Source of the DNA: Ziziphus jujuba
Lineage: Eukaryota > Streptophyta > Magnoliopsida > Rosales > Rhamnaceae
NCBI RefSeq assembly: GCF_031755915.1
Contig: NC_083379.1
Location: forward strand, 12,323,501 to 12,387,500
Reading direction: 5' to 3'
Length of the DNA: 64,000 nt
Made by a program: the position numbers and the translations under genes. Within the stretch, counting starts at the first letter, position 1, and each line of letters opens with the position of its first letter. A model generated the notes under the pieces. The model had not been told where the DNA came from. It made no database searches and saw only the letters and a program-made list of their open reading frames with translations. Shown piece by piece: positions 1 through 10,287 of the stretch.

Positions 1-1120
1 TTGTGTTCTTTCTTTTTATTCTTGTTTCTCTCTTTGAATTCCACAACATGGGTTATTCGAATGCCTCTCTTGATGCAGTTAAGTCTTAATAATATGTACT
101 TCACACTATCCACCATTGTGCTATTTAGACACAATTTCTTGTAGTGAGAAATCCACTTCTGCTCTCAGCAGGTACAACCAACATCCTGATTTACCCAAAT
201 GCAATCATATCACACACATTTTAAAAAAGGAACTTTGCAGGGGATATAGGAAACTAAAGAAAGAACATAAGCATCAATGGTAGAATTATCATGTATTGAT
301 TAAAGAGCATCATTCAAGGACATGTTATTAGGATATACTAGAGTATGATTCTATGAACTAAAAGCCTCCCATCTGGAACAAATTTGAAATCTTCATAAAT
401 TGAATCCTTCTTAAACTCGGTTAACGTGAAGTCTTTGAAAAGGTGGTGTCTTACCTGGCTAAAAGTAGTGGAAATAAGATTTAATTTAGAAAACACTGTA
501 GTAGTTTAACCAAATAAATGCTAACCCATATATCTTATTAAAAGTAGCAAGCACATTGGATATAACATATGCTCAAGAAGACTTAGAAAGTATCATATAT
601 ATGTATATATATATATATATATATAAAATATTGTAAAAACTTCGTGTAAACTATAAACCACATATGCGTTGAGCATAATTTTAAAAGAGAAGGAAAAAAT
701 TTCAATAGGTTTGCTTCATGGGATTGAATTTCATCTTGCCTTGAAGTAGCACCTCGTATTCATGACAAGAAAGTTTAGAGGAAGTATGTGGATATTTGTA
801 TTTATATATATGTGTGTGTGTTCGACAAAACCACATATGTAGTAATACTAATAAAAGTGACGAGTTTATATCGTATCAATAATATCAATGGTGGATTTAC
901 ATATTTTTTATTTTGTTGTTAGATTCGAGAATTATGAAAGAACTTGGAAAAGCCGAGAAAAACATAGAGATATTTCTGCATAAGGAAACAGAGGAAGACA
1001 CTGCTCTTCCTTGTCCTACTAGCTACTAGACTACAATAAATCTAGAACTAATGGCACTTCCTCTTGATGTTGAAACTCTGTCAACAATTCATCATTTGAT
1101 ATAGCCCTGCTGCTTAGCAA
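1..1120. other. Intergenic flank shared with unit C
   Basis: No gene is visible here. Positions from about 47 to 590 match 58,750-59,310 closely, so this is the same flank that follows unit C upstream of its WAK gene. The match stops at a (TA)n tract near 594-625; in the other copy a retrotransposon LTR begins at that point. In unit B the stretch equivalent to about 57-1,262 is missing altogether. Confidence 0.6.
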
Positions 1121-2030
1121 TCATAACCAGCTGATCGATTGAAATTGGATTGGCTTGCAATCATACCCAATAGTTGCACGCCTCCTCAGACCACTTTCAC
1201 CACTAGAATTTTCGTAAGTGTTTGAAGGTGAACCAACCAAGTATTCGATCTCTTCTCCGCTTGAATCAACTTTACACTATGGATGTTTCTAAAAATTGAT
1301 TAGCCCCTCTAGTTCATTTGCTAGTTCTTCCATGGTAGGTCTCTCATCCCCTTTCACACTAAAACACATTTTTAAAAGATTAGCCACTTTCTTTACTTCC
1401 TCCATATTTACTTCATCCACAATATCACCATCAGGAACATGAGGTAAGCAATAATCTTTAATTTCCCTGAGAAGCAACATTGCTAGATTTATTTCACCCT
1501 CATCCCTATCAAAGAAAACTGCCTTCTTGCTTGTTGGTAGCTCAGCTAAAACAACTCCAAAGCCATATACGTCATTCTTTTCTGTTAACTGGCTTGACGG
1601 CAAGTATTCTGGGTCTAACTTCCCACTACCCACTACCCACTACCCACTACCCACGTGTTCCTAATACCAAAGTTGTTAGCTGATTTTGGTCTATAGGAAT
1701 CAACTTTGAAGCTCTGAAGTTCGATACTTTTGCTATGTAATTCTCATCTGATAGTATATTTGAGGTTTTCACAACTCTATGTCTGTATAATCAGCTCCGT
1801 AGAAGCTGCAAAACGTAAAAATGGAAGTGCCCTTCAGTTTCTGATGCTATCTTCAATCTCAAATTCTCGGCTTCAATGGAAGAACAGAAGCTTTTCCTTT
1901 CTTGTGAATGTGCTGGAAAAGAGTTCCATTAATAATGAACACGTAAAAAACTGAAGGGAATTCTGTCTCTCGGCAAGAACCAAACAATTTAACCACATTC
2001 TTATGATTGATTTGCAAAACAGAGGAAAGG
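1121..2030 (-). pseudogene. WAK-like kinase pseudogene P1 (C-terminal kinase part)
   Basis: This is a relic of a WAK-type Ser/Thr kinase domain read on the minus strand. Recognisable pieces, in order, are VLQINHKNVVKLFG, a degraded hinge (FIINGTLFQHIH), [25 protein letters not shown], then LDPEYLPSSQLTEKNDVYGF and GDERPTMEELANELEG, with a tail containing SSGEEIEYLVG. Stops and frame changes break it. The catalytic HRD reads HRV and DFG reads NFR, so it could not be an active kinase even without the stops. A heptanucleotide repeat replaces the activation segment. The N-lobe and all upstream exons are absent at its 5' side. A shorter, internally deleted copy lies at 43,630-43,838. It belongs to a WAK subtype different from copies A-C, because the tail differs. 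Confidence 0.85.
1622..1655. repeat. (CCCACTA)n minisatellite, about 4.5-5 copies
   Basis: Perfect 7-bp tandem units lie inside the pseudokinase, where the [10 protein letters not shown] activation segment should be. The tract introduces stops in the kinase frame. Confidence 0.9.
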
Positions 2031-2161
2031 AAGCCTACATTCGTTACTAGAAGCTAATGGGAATTTCGTGAGTTTTTGTATTTGAAGTGATCAAAGGGCC
2101 AAAAGGGGAGAAGATCAGTTTTGGAGTAGCACCTTCTTGGGCGGTAATGTAGGCCTGTTTG
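2031..2161. other. WAK-relic flank, interrupted by the copia insertion
   Basis: Non-coding. It is nearly identical to 43,850-43,985 and weakly similar to 7,490-7,580 and 44,500-44,640, so it is a repeated piece of the 5' flank of the small WAK relics. It continues on the far side of the retrotransposon at 6,961. Confidence 0.6.
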
Positions 2162-2166
2162 ATCTT
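2162..2166. repeat. Target-site duplication ATCTT of the copia element
   Basis: ATCTT directly precedes the 5' LTR and recurs directly after the 3' LTR at 6,961-6,965. The empty site in the paralogous sequence near 43,986-43,990 has a single ATCTT followed by GACTTTGGG, which is the sequence that resumes after this insertion. Confidence 0.92.
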
Positions 2167-2485
2167 TGTTAGAGTTAGTGACCCGAATTCTTGTTGACCC
2201 GACCCGAAAAGCTCACGGTGCGACCCATTTGGTGAAACTAATTTTGGAGAAAAATTTGGGGCTCTGTGGTGGAAGCGGAGGTCTCGGGCCGATAGGCCCG
2301 AGACCGTAGTTGGGGGTTTTTTAGGATATCTCGAAATTTGGCTCACCTTTGTACCAATCTTTCAATATTGGATTTGCTTCTCCCTGCCTGTGATTTTTCC
2401 CGTCAAGGGTTTCCACGTAAATTGTGTGTTTGTTCTTCGTTTTCTTGTTTCCGTTGCTATTTGTTTTTCTCCCAATTCCGTAACA
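2167..2485 (+). repeat. 5' LTR of copia element
   Basis: It begins TGTTAG and ends TAACA, as does the 3' LTR. It lacks a stretch of about 50 bp present in the 3' LTR (which contains a TA run) and carries a palindrome at 2,280-2,305 that the 3' LTR does not have. Confidence 0.92.
2280..2305. repeat. Perfect 11-bp inverted repeat in the 5' LTR
   Basis: Arms 2,280-2,290 and 2,295-2,305 are perfect reverse complements with a 4-bp loop. The right arm plus its GTAG flank is the reverse complement of the CTACGGTCTCAGGCC region of the 3' LTR, apart from one base, which points to a local strand switch. Confidence 0.85.
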
Positions 2486-2487
2486 AG

Positions 2488-2499
2488 TGGTATCAGAGC
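2488..2499 (+). other. Primer-binding site (initiator tRNA-Met type)
   Basis: TGGTATCAGAGC starts two bases after the 5' LTR. It is the usual plant PBS complementary to the 3' end of initiator methionine tRNA, and it fixes the 5' LTR border. Confidence 0.92.
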
Positions 2500-2538
2500 C
2501 GCGTCGATCTATTTGGGAATTTTTTTTTTCTTTCGATC

Positions 2539-5500
2539 ATGGCAACAAAGTTCGACATTGAGAAATTTGAGCACAACATGAGTTTCTCCATGTGGCAAGT
2601 CAAGATGAAGGCGATTTTGACACAGAACGGTTTACACAAGGCGTTGGTTGGCAAGGAGCAGATGCCGTCTTCGTGGGATGCCGAAAAGAAAGCCGAGGTT
2701 GATGAGCGTGCCCTATCCACCATTCAGCTATGCTTGTCCAATGAAGTTTTGAGGGAGGTCCTTGATCAGAAGACAACAAAGGACTTATGGGACAAGTTGG
2801 AATCTTTGTACATCACAAAGAATCTCACAACGAAACTGATTGCGAAGCACCGTCTATACACCCTTTCTATGGTTGAAGGTACATCTATTAAAACACATAT
2901 AGATGACTTTTCTACTATTTTGTTGGATCTGGCGAACATGGACATTAAATATGATGATGAAGACCAGGCCCTAATGCTACTGCGTTCCTTACCTCCATCG
3001 TATAAAAATTTTAGGGAGACTTTGATTTACAGTAATAAAACCCTAAAATTGGAGGACGTGAAAGCTTCTTTATATTCTAAGGAGTTGTTTGATAAGGAGT
3101 TGACCAGCAGTTCGGATAACAATAATTTTGGGAGTTCCGGAGGAGAGGGTTTGATTGTTAGAGGTAGAACATCATCTAGAGATCAAAATAACAATGGTGG
3201 TAGTCGGCCAAGATCGAAGTCAAGGTTCAGAAACCTTATTTGTCACTACTGTAAGAAAAATGGGCACATCAAAACTGAATGTCGTAAGCTTCAGAATAAA
3301 AATAATGAAAAGAGTAAGGAACATGCCGAAGCCAGTGTCGCACATGAGGAAATTGAAGATGGAGATGTTTATTCAGTGACTGAGGATAGTTCGGGCAAGC
3401 AGGGATGGATTTTGGATTCAGCCTGTTCGTTTCACATCTGTCTCCATAGGGATTGGTTCTCTTCTTATGTTCTGGTGGATAAAGGTGTTGTGCTGATGGG
3501 AGATGATCATCCTTGCTGTGTCATCGGCATTGGAACTGTAAGGGTGAAGATGCATGATGGAATTATCAGAACACTATCTGAGGTACGTCACGTTCCAGAT
3601 ATGTCTAAAAATTTAATTTCTTTATCTGCTTTGGATAAGTCTGGTTGTTCTTTTTCTGGTGGAGGTGGAGTTTTGAGGGTTCTGAAGGGTGCTTTGGTGG
3701 TGATGAAAGCTAGCCTGGTTGGTACATTATACAGGCTACAGGGTTCTGTGGTAATGGGGTCGGCTGCTGTTTCAGTGTCCATGTCAGATTCAGATGTTAC
3801 TCGTTTGTGGCATATGAGATTGGGCCATATGAGTGAGAAAGGTTTGGCGATGTTGAGCAAACGGAGTTTGCTTGGTGATCGGAGTATCTCGAAGTTGGAG
3901 TTTTGTGAACATTGTGTGTTTGGGAAGTAGAAGAGAGTTAGCTTCAGTACTGGAATTCACAAAACCAAAGGTACTCTAGACTACATTCATTCAGATCTTT
4001 GGGGACCCGCACGTACTGCTTCTAAGGGTGGTGGCAGATATATGTTGACCTTCATCGATGATTTCTCCAGGAAGGTCTGGGTATATTTTTTGAAGCACAA
4101 GAATGACGTATTTGCTATCTTCAAGCAATGGAAAGCTTTGGTAGAGAAGCAGACGGAAAGAAGGGTGAAGCGCCTTCGTACAGATAATGGATTGGAGTTC
4201 TGTGATGGTGTTTTCAATGAGTTTTGTAGAAACGAAGGGATTGTTAGACATCTCACAGTTAGAGGAACTCCGCAGCAAAATGGTGTGGCTGAGCGGATGA
4301 ACAGAACTCTTATGGAGAAAGTCCGATGCATGCTGTCGAATTCTGGGTTAGCACAGGAATTTTGGGCAGAAGCAGCTGCTACAGCTTGCTACTTGGTGAA
4401 TCGTTCTCCATCGGCAGCAATCGATTGCAAGACTCCTGAAGAGGTATGGTCTGGAAAACCTGCTAATTATTTAGATTTAAAGGTGTTTGGATGCCCTGCC
4501 TATGTTCATGTTAATGATGGTAAGCTTGAGCCTATATCGAAGAAGGGCATATTTCTTGGTTACCCGCAGGGTGTAAAAGGATACAGAGTTTGGCTTCCTG
4601 ATCCAAAGTCATCTAAGGTTGTGATTAGCAGGGATGTTGTGTTTGATGAGATGGCAATGCTGCATCCGAAAAAGGAGCTCGTTGTTTCAGACAGTATGCC
4701 AAAGCAGGTGGAGTTTAGGGTGGAGGAAGTAAGTACTTCACAGAATGGTTCAGTTTCAGGCCCATTTGAGACACCCACTCATGTGGAAGAAGAGAGAATT
4801 GAGGAGGTGCAGGAGCATTCGATTGCCAAGGATAGACCTCGCAGGGAGATCAAGAAGCCCTCTAGTTTAGCTGACTATGTCACTTTTGCTTATGTTGCAG
4901 CACAGGAGATCGAGAGTCCCAGTGATCCTTGCAACTATTATGAAGCCATTTCATGTGAGGATTCTGCAAAGTGGTTAATTGCTATGCAGGAAGATGTGGA
5001 GTCGCTTCATAAGAACCACACTTGGGAGTTGGCATTACCTCCAGAGGGTAAGAAGATTGTGGGATGCAAGTGGGTCTACAAAAAGAAAGAAGGTAATCCT
5101 GGTGTTGAAGATGCGAGGTACAAAGCACGTCTAGTAGCGAAGGGGTATTCACAGGTACAGGGAGTTGATTTTAATGATATATTTTCCCCTGTCATTAAAT
5201 ATACTTCTATTCGTGCTTTGTTAGCGCTAGTTGCTATGCATGATTTAGAGTTGGAGCAACGAGATGTGAAGACTGCTTTCTTGCATGGTGAACTTGAGGA
5301 GACAATTTATATGCAGCAACCCGAAGGTTTCGAGGTTGAAGGAAAAGAGGATCATGTGTGTTTGTTGAAAAGGTCCTTGTATGGTTTGAAGCAATCCCCT
5401 CGTCAGTGGTACAAGCGGTTTGATGGGTTTATGGTTAGCCATGGCTATTCTAGAAGCCAATATGATAGCTGTGTGTATTTTAGGAATTTGGAAGATGGCT

Positions 5501-6483
5501 CATTTATCTATTTGTTGCTTTATGTTGATGATATGCTGATAGTGGCCAAGAAGAAATCCGATATCAACAGATTGAAAGCAGAATTGAGTGGTGAATTTGA
5601 GATGAAAGATTTGGGAGCGGCAAAGAAGATTCTTGGTATGGAGATTGAGAGAGATAGATCTGCAGGTAAACTTTTCTTGACTCAAAGATCTTTTGTTGAG
5701 AAAGTTCTGGAGCGTTTTGGAATGAAGAACGCTAAACCTGTAAGTACTCCATTAGCTACTCATTTTAGATTGTCTGCTGATATGTCACCACAGTCGGATA
5801 GAGATATTGAGTATATGTCACATGTTCCTTATTCTAGTGCTGTTGGTAGTTTGATGTATGCTATGGTGTGTACCCGTCCTGACATTGCACATGCTGTTAG
5901 TGTTGTGAGCCGGTATATGTCTAATCCTGGCAAACAACATTGGCAAGCTGTCAAGTGGATTCTAAGGTACTTGAGAGGCACTACTAACACTTGTTTAGAG
6001 TTTGGTGGAAGTAAGGAGGGTGTAAATGGATATGTTGATGCAGATTTTGCTGGGGACCTTGATAGAAGGAGGTCCACTACTGGTTATGTATTTACTCTTG
6101 GAGATACTTCTATCAGTTGGAAGTCTGTTTTGCAAGCAACAGTTGCACTATCAACTATAGAAGCTGAATATATGGCTATAGCTGAAGCGGTGAAAGAAGC
6201 TATTTGGTTAAGGGCGTTGATAGGTGAGTTGAGCTTTGAGCAGGAGAGTACGGTCATCAATTGTGATAGTCAGAGTGCTATCTATCTCACTAAGGATCAG
6301 ATGTTTCACGAGAGGACAAAACATATAGATGTCCGGTATCATTTTGTACGTGATGTTATTGCTCGTGGAGATATTGTTGTCAGCAAGGTGAGTACTCATG
6401 ATAATCCTGCTGACATGATGACCAAGGCACTTCCAGTAGCCAAGTTTGAGCATTGCTTGGACTTGGTTGGTGTTTGTTGTTGA
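2539..6483 (+). pseudogene. copia gag-pol polyprotein with one in-frame stop
   Basis: I start at the ATG at 2,539 (MATKFDIEKFEHNMSFSMW) because everything before it in this frame is LTR and leader. Gag is followed by a zinc knuckle (CHYCKKNGHIKTEC). The protease core is WILDSACSFH. The integrase HHCC finger lies at WHMRLGHMSEK to CEHCVFGK, and the catalytic core includes [14 protein letters not shown] and the [14 protein letters not shown] segment with the final Glu. Reverse transcriptase shows [20 protein letters not shown] and YVDDML. RNase H shows DADFAGD and [13 protein letters not shown] at 3,928-3,930 lies just after the HHCC finger. Both sides are in the same frame, with no other stop up to the TGA at 6,481-6,483. 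It encodes self-replication functions of the element, now interrupted. Confidence 0.92.
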
Positions 6484-6579
6484 GCTTTGCCTTTAGGGGC
6501 TTTTGTTGAAGAGGATGGCAACTTTTATCGAAGATTGGAGTTTTGTATGTTTTTTCATTCCTTATATGGAATTCGTGTC

Positions 6580-6590
6580 AAGGTGGAGAT
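6580..6590 (+). other. Polypurine tract of copia element
   Basis: The purine-rich AAGGTGGAGAT directly abuts the 3' LTR, the position expected for the plus-strand primer. Confidence 0.85.
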
Positions 6591-6960
6591 TGTTAGAGTT
6601 AGTGACCCGAATTCTTGTTGACCCGACCCGAAAAGCTCGCAGTGCGACCCATTTGGTGAAACTAATTTTGGAAAAAAATTTGGGGCTCAGTGGTGGGCTA
6701 CGGTCTCAGGCCGGTATGGACCTGTTCAATTTTAGGGTTTCTTCCGTACTATATATATATATATATATTGTTGTTCGGCTGTAATTGGGGGTTTTTTAGG
6801 GTATCTCGAAATTTGGCTCACCTTTGTACCAATCTTTCGATATTGGATTTGCTTCTCCCTGCCCATGGTTTTTCCCGTCAAGGGTTTCCACGTAAATTGT
6901 GTGTTTGTTCTTCGTTTTCTTGTTTCCGTTGCTATTTGTTTTTCTCCCAATTCCGTAACA
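6591..6960 (+). repeat. 3' LTR of copia element
   Basis: It begins TGTTAG and ends CCGTAACA. A TA dinucleotide run near 6,751-6,770 lies in the part that the 5' LTR lacks. The 3' copy is probably closer to the original structure. Confidence 0.92.
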
Positions 6961-6965
6961 ATCTT

Positions 6966-7296
6966 GACTTTGGGTATACTGATTGAGGTCTTCTCTCTGC
7001 ATGGGTTGCATGAAATTTTTTGTTGTTACTTTTGTATTTTATTTGTTCGTTTGAAAGCTTACATGATTTTCCATGAAGTTGGTGCAAGAGATTAAAGATA
7101 AGAAACACAAATGTCAAACCGTGTGTTATATATGTTTGACAATACTACGTACATACTAATAAGGTAAGTTTTATTTTTGGTTGTAAGATTTGGAAATAAA
7201 TTAAGCAATAAAACAGAGATATATTTCTGGAAAAGAAAAGCAGAAGAAAAACAGAGGAAGGCGACTGCACGTTCCTTCTTTTACTACTGTTTAGTA
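6966..7296. other. WAK-relic flank, continued after the insertion
   Basis: Non-coding and closely similar to 43,991-44,310; part of it is repeated more weakly at 44,636-44,940. It is the sequence downstream (minus sense) of the N-terminal exon relic at 7,297-7,470. Confidence 0.55.
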
Positions 7297-7470
7297 CTAG
7301 TGATGAAAAATTTCGTCTGCCAGGTAACATCCTTTAGCCATGCCGAAAGGATATGGAGCTTTGAGATTGCCCCATCGATCGGGGCAACCAGGCAAGGATT
7401 GGGCTGCTGCCGCTGTTGATGTCCATGGAATAACAATTCCACGCAAGAATATCTGTGGGAAGGGCATCAT
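7297..7470 (-). pseudogene. WAK N-terminal exon fragment, 57-codon ORF
   Basis: The minus-strand ORF starts with ATGATG at 7,470 and has a hydrophobic leader (FPQIFLRGIVIP) followed by AQSLPGCPDRWGNLKAPYPF. That is the start of the GUB_WAK_bind galacturonan-binding domain, whose signature is a Cys-Gly pair and a PYPFG box. The Cys of the usual CG pair is Trp here. The frame stops soon after the PYPFG box, so the rest of exon 1 is lost. It could at most make a short secreted peptide. The paralogue at 44,311-44,484 has an extra stop. I call it a truncated gene relic; a working small gene is possible but unsupported. Confidence 0.75.
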
Positions 7471-8572
7471 ACTGTAGAACCTGTAGTCATAACTAGAAAG
7501 TGGAGGAATTTTTTGAGTTTTTATATTGGAAGATGATCAAAGGGCAAAAAGGCAAAAAAAAAAAAAAAAAAAGATTAGTTTTTTGGTCACAAGGTTTTAT
7601 TTGTCACGACAACTGAATATGTGATTAATACTTTATATCACAATATTGTATAATTTAATCCACAAAATTATTCTTAACTTGCTGTTGTAGTAACCGACAA
7701 TTACATTAGTTTTATAGTTATTATTTTTATTTCTCTATTTTAGAAAATATCTACTAGAAATCTGTTAGATAATAATTTATTTCAATTTTCCATCCCTCTT
7801 TTTGAATAGTATGTAATATTACATAAGATGGAATTAATTGGATTTATCATTAAATTATTAAATTAAATAGAGGATTTTAGAACATCTATTAGTCAAAGTC
7901 AAAGTCCAATATTAAACCACATTTATTTGACTTTTATTCCCAGTGCTTTTTTTTTTTTTTTATAATTATTATTCCCCAAAGAGCAAAGAATTTATTTCCT
8001 TCCATATAAGCCAAACTGTATGTGCCATAATATTTTACAAAGTTGTTCTCATTGCACTTGACGCCAGCAAGCATCAAGTGCAATGAGAACAACCAGCAAA
8101 GTCAAATATTTTCCTTCCATATAATATTTTACAAAGTTGTTCTCATTGCACTTGACGCCAGCAAGCATCTCAAGGAGCCACCCAAAAAAGTTTGAAGTAT
8201 TTTGGTCTCGAAATCAAAGCTGGAGAGTTACCAAACCAAAACCATTGTATCGAGGAGCACTGAAGAACCCTGAACGAAACTGCATCACTGAGCACTAACC
8301 ATCAAATAGTTTTGAACTTTGGTTGAACTTCTGTACTTCAGTCTCATATGCGTGATAGCCCATCGATCATTCCAAATGCCAGCTGCTCCAATTGCCCATC
8401 GATCATTCCAAATGCTAACAGAGCGCACATTCCCAATTCTCAGAATTCGCCTTACATCACGGTCTGTATTCTATAATCTACTGGCCTCAAGTTACCGATC
8501 ATCTTCTATTCAAGAGATGTACAACATTGCTAAATTTTATTCTTTCATGATTTGACCGATTCTAAGAAAGTA

Positions 8573-8604
<32 letters not shown>

Positions 8605-8616
8605 GTTCTACATACA
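7471..8616. other. Intergenic, unit-repeat flank
   Basis: No gene is seen. From about 7,583 it matches 45,455-46,690 of unit C, but lacks the roughly 265-bp block there that holds an inverted WAK EGF exon. A (TA)n tract lies at 8,571-8,600. A minus-strand frame opposite 8,380-8,480 (similar at 46,470-46,600) reads as protein-like but is not recognised. Confidence 0.5.
8042..8093. repeat. 19-bp perfect inverted repeat plus direct duplication
   Basis: Arms 8,042-8,060 and 8,075-8,093 are perfect reverse complements around a 14-bp loop. The left arm with its loop occurs again as a direct repeat at 8,131-8,167. Unit C has only one copy of this segment near 46,170-46,208, so the fold-back and duplication arose in unit A. 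Confidence 0.85.
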
Positions 8617-8880
8617 TCACTCTTCTCTGTTTTCTCTGTTTTTTCTGTTTTTTCCTTGAAAGAAAGTATTTTGGATCAGCAAATACCCCATTGCCCCATT
8701 AACCAATTCATACACAAGAGTGTTGCAGTATGGAACACTGATTACCATCTTCGCCTTCAAAATATCCCGGCCCCACTTAAGGCCTCCATTATCGAATTTG
8801 TTAATGTCTACTCGTATGACTAGTGTGTTCGCCAAATGTTCGATTTCTAGAAAGAGATTAATTGAAAATTTCTTCTCCAA
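8617..8880 (-). pseudogene. Unrecognised 87-aa ORF conserved as DNA in all units
   Basis: An open frame on the minus strand contains INLFLEIEHL and VPYCNTLVYELVNGAMGYLL. I do not recognise the family. The same DNA follows each WAK gene (about 31,090-31,345 and 46,690-46,945), but indels and stops break the frame there. It is therefore either a decayed exon of an unknown gene or a chance frame in conserved 3' flank. Nothing in the sequence shows a promoter or a start that would make it a working gene. Confidence 0.3.
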
Positions 8881-9610
8881 TGCAAGACAGACTCGGACTT
8901 TGATTCTAGAAAATTAGAATTTGTACAGAACTAGAAAGAACGAACATGAATACAACCACAAATAAATATAGCCGCTCAGCAAAGCAAGCCTTGTGTGCAT
9001 CATTACACAACCACAAAAATTCTCGTTCGTACTATTTAGTTTGTAATAGAGTCTATTATAGTCATTTCTGATGAAACTATAGATTTTTATCACAAAAGAC
9101 TACAATTTTAAAGGCCAAATTTGTTTGAATTTGATTTATATCTATCACCAATACTATAAACCAGTGACTTTGTTAAGTGATTGGTGAAACCCGTCTGCTG
9201 ACATTAATACATTCACAGAATCATTTTATTGCATACGAGTAAATTATATGATGACAATAATTAAAGAAACTGAATTGAAGAACAGGGAAGAACTGCAGAA
9301 ATTGTAATTGTAAAAGCACTTGAAAGAAAAACAAAACAATCACACTTTGAAATCATTTGCAAACTGATTAAAGAGAGACACAAGTTTGAAAATATAAAGC
9401 TGCAAAACTGACTCTGTTTCAATACCCACTCAAAAGTACTTCTAACAAAGTAACTAAATTCCAAATATAGTAACAACCACTAGTGCTAAGCCACTCGACT
9501 TTTGCCACGTGTCAACTGAGAAAAAAAGTGTTGCCAGCTCAGCTAGACCGCTTGGCTCCTTTTCTCAGAAGAAGCCACCTTGGCTAGTCTGCTTAATTAA
9601 CTATGATCAT
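8881..9610. other. 3' flank of WAK copy A
   Basis: Non-coding. It is very similar to 31,345-32,024 and 47,000-47,675, the DNA just downstream of copies B and C. It probably includes the transcript 3' UTR and end. No other gene is visible. Confidence 0.55.
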
Positions 9611-10287
9611 CTACTGGGAACTCAATGGTCCACTAATGTCGATAGCATAGGGGTCAGAAGGTTCCTTGGTAGGCAAGTTTTTAGTTTTTTGTGAAACCAT
9701 ATGAACACCTTGTCCCAATTGCTGCATTACCATGGCTCTCTGTCCTTCTAGTTCCATTGCTACTTCCTTCATGCTAGGTCTTTCCTCACTTTTTATCCGT
9801 AAACATCTTTCTGCAAGATTGGCAATGTTCTTGAATGCCTCTGTATTTCCCTCGGTGATTATGTCATTGTCGAGAATCTCTAATAACCTATCCTCTTTCA
9901 TTGAAGAAACAAAGAACAATGCCAGGTTTCTTTCATTCTCGGGTCTATCAAATGACATCACCTTCCTGCCGGTTAGCAGCTCCGCCAGAACAACTCCAAA
10001 GCTATAGACATCACTCTTTTCTGTTAGATGGCTTGTATGCATATACTCCGGATCTAAGTACCCAAATGTTCCTTGTACAACGGTTGTAAGGAGATTTTGA
10101 TCGAGAGGAATCAACCTTGATGCTCCAAAGTCTGAAACTTTTGCTGTGTACTTTTTGTCAAGGAGTATGTTTCCAGTTTTGACATCTCTGTGTATAATAG
10201 GCGTAGAAGTCGCAGAGTGGAGATATGCTAATGCACTTGCAGCTTCAGTTGCTATCTTCAATCTCAACTCCGATGAAAGTGGAGATC

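Larger units (their letters stand above)
2167..6960 (+). mobile_element. Ty1-copia LTR retrotransposon, nearly complete
   Basis: The element has 5' LTR, primer-binding site, gag-pol reading frame in the order gag, protease, integrase, reverse transcriptase, RNase H (the copia order), polypurine tract and 3' LTR. A 5-bp duplication flanks it. Its reading frame is open except for one stop. The two LTRs differ in length (319 and 370 bp) and by about nine substitutions by eye over the roughly 270 bp that align, so the insertion is not very recent. The domain text resembles the Tnt1 type of copia element, but I cannot assign the lineage firmly. Confidence 0.93.

Noticed and set aside
2338..2538. 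Upstream extension of the copia ORF to an earlier ATG
   Set aside because: Those codons are LTR, primer site and leader. The ATG at 2,539 begins the recognisable gag sequence.
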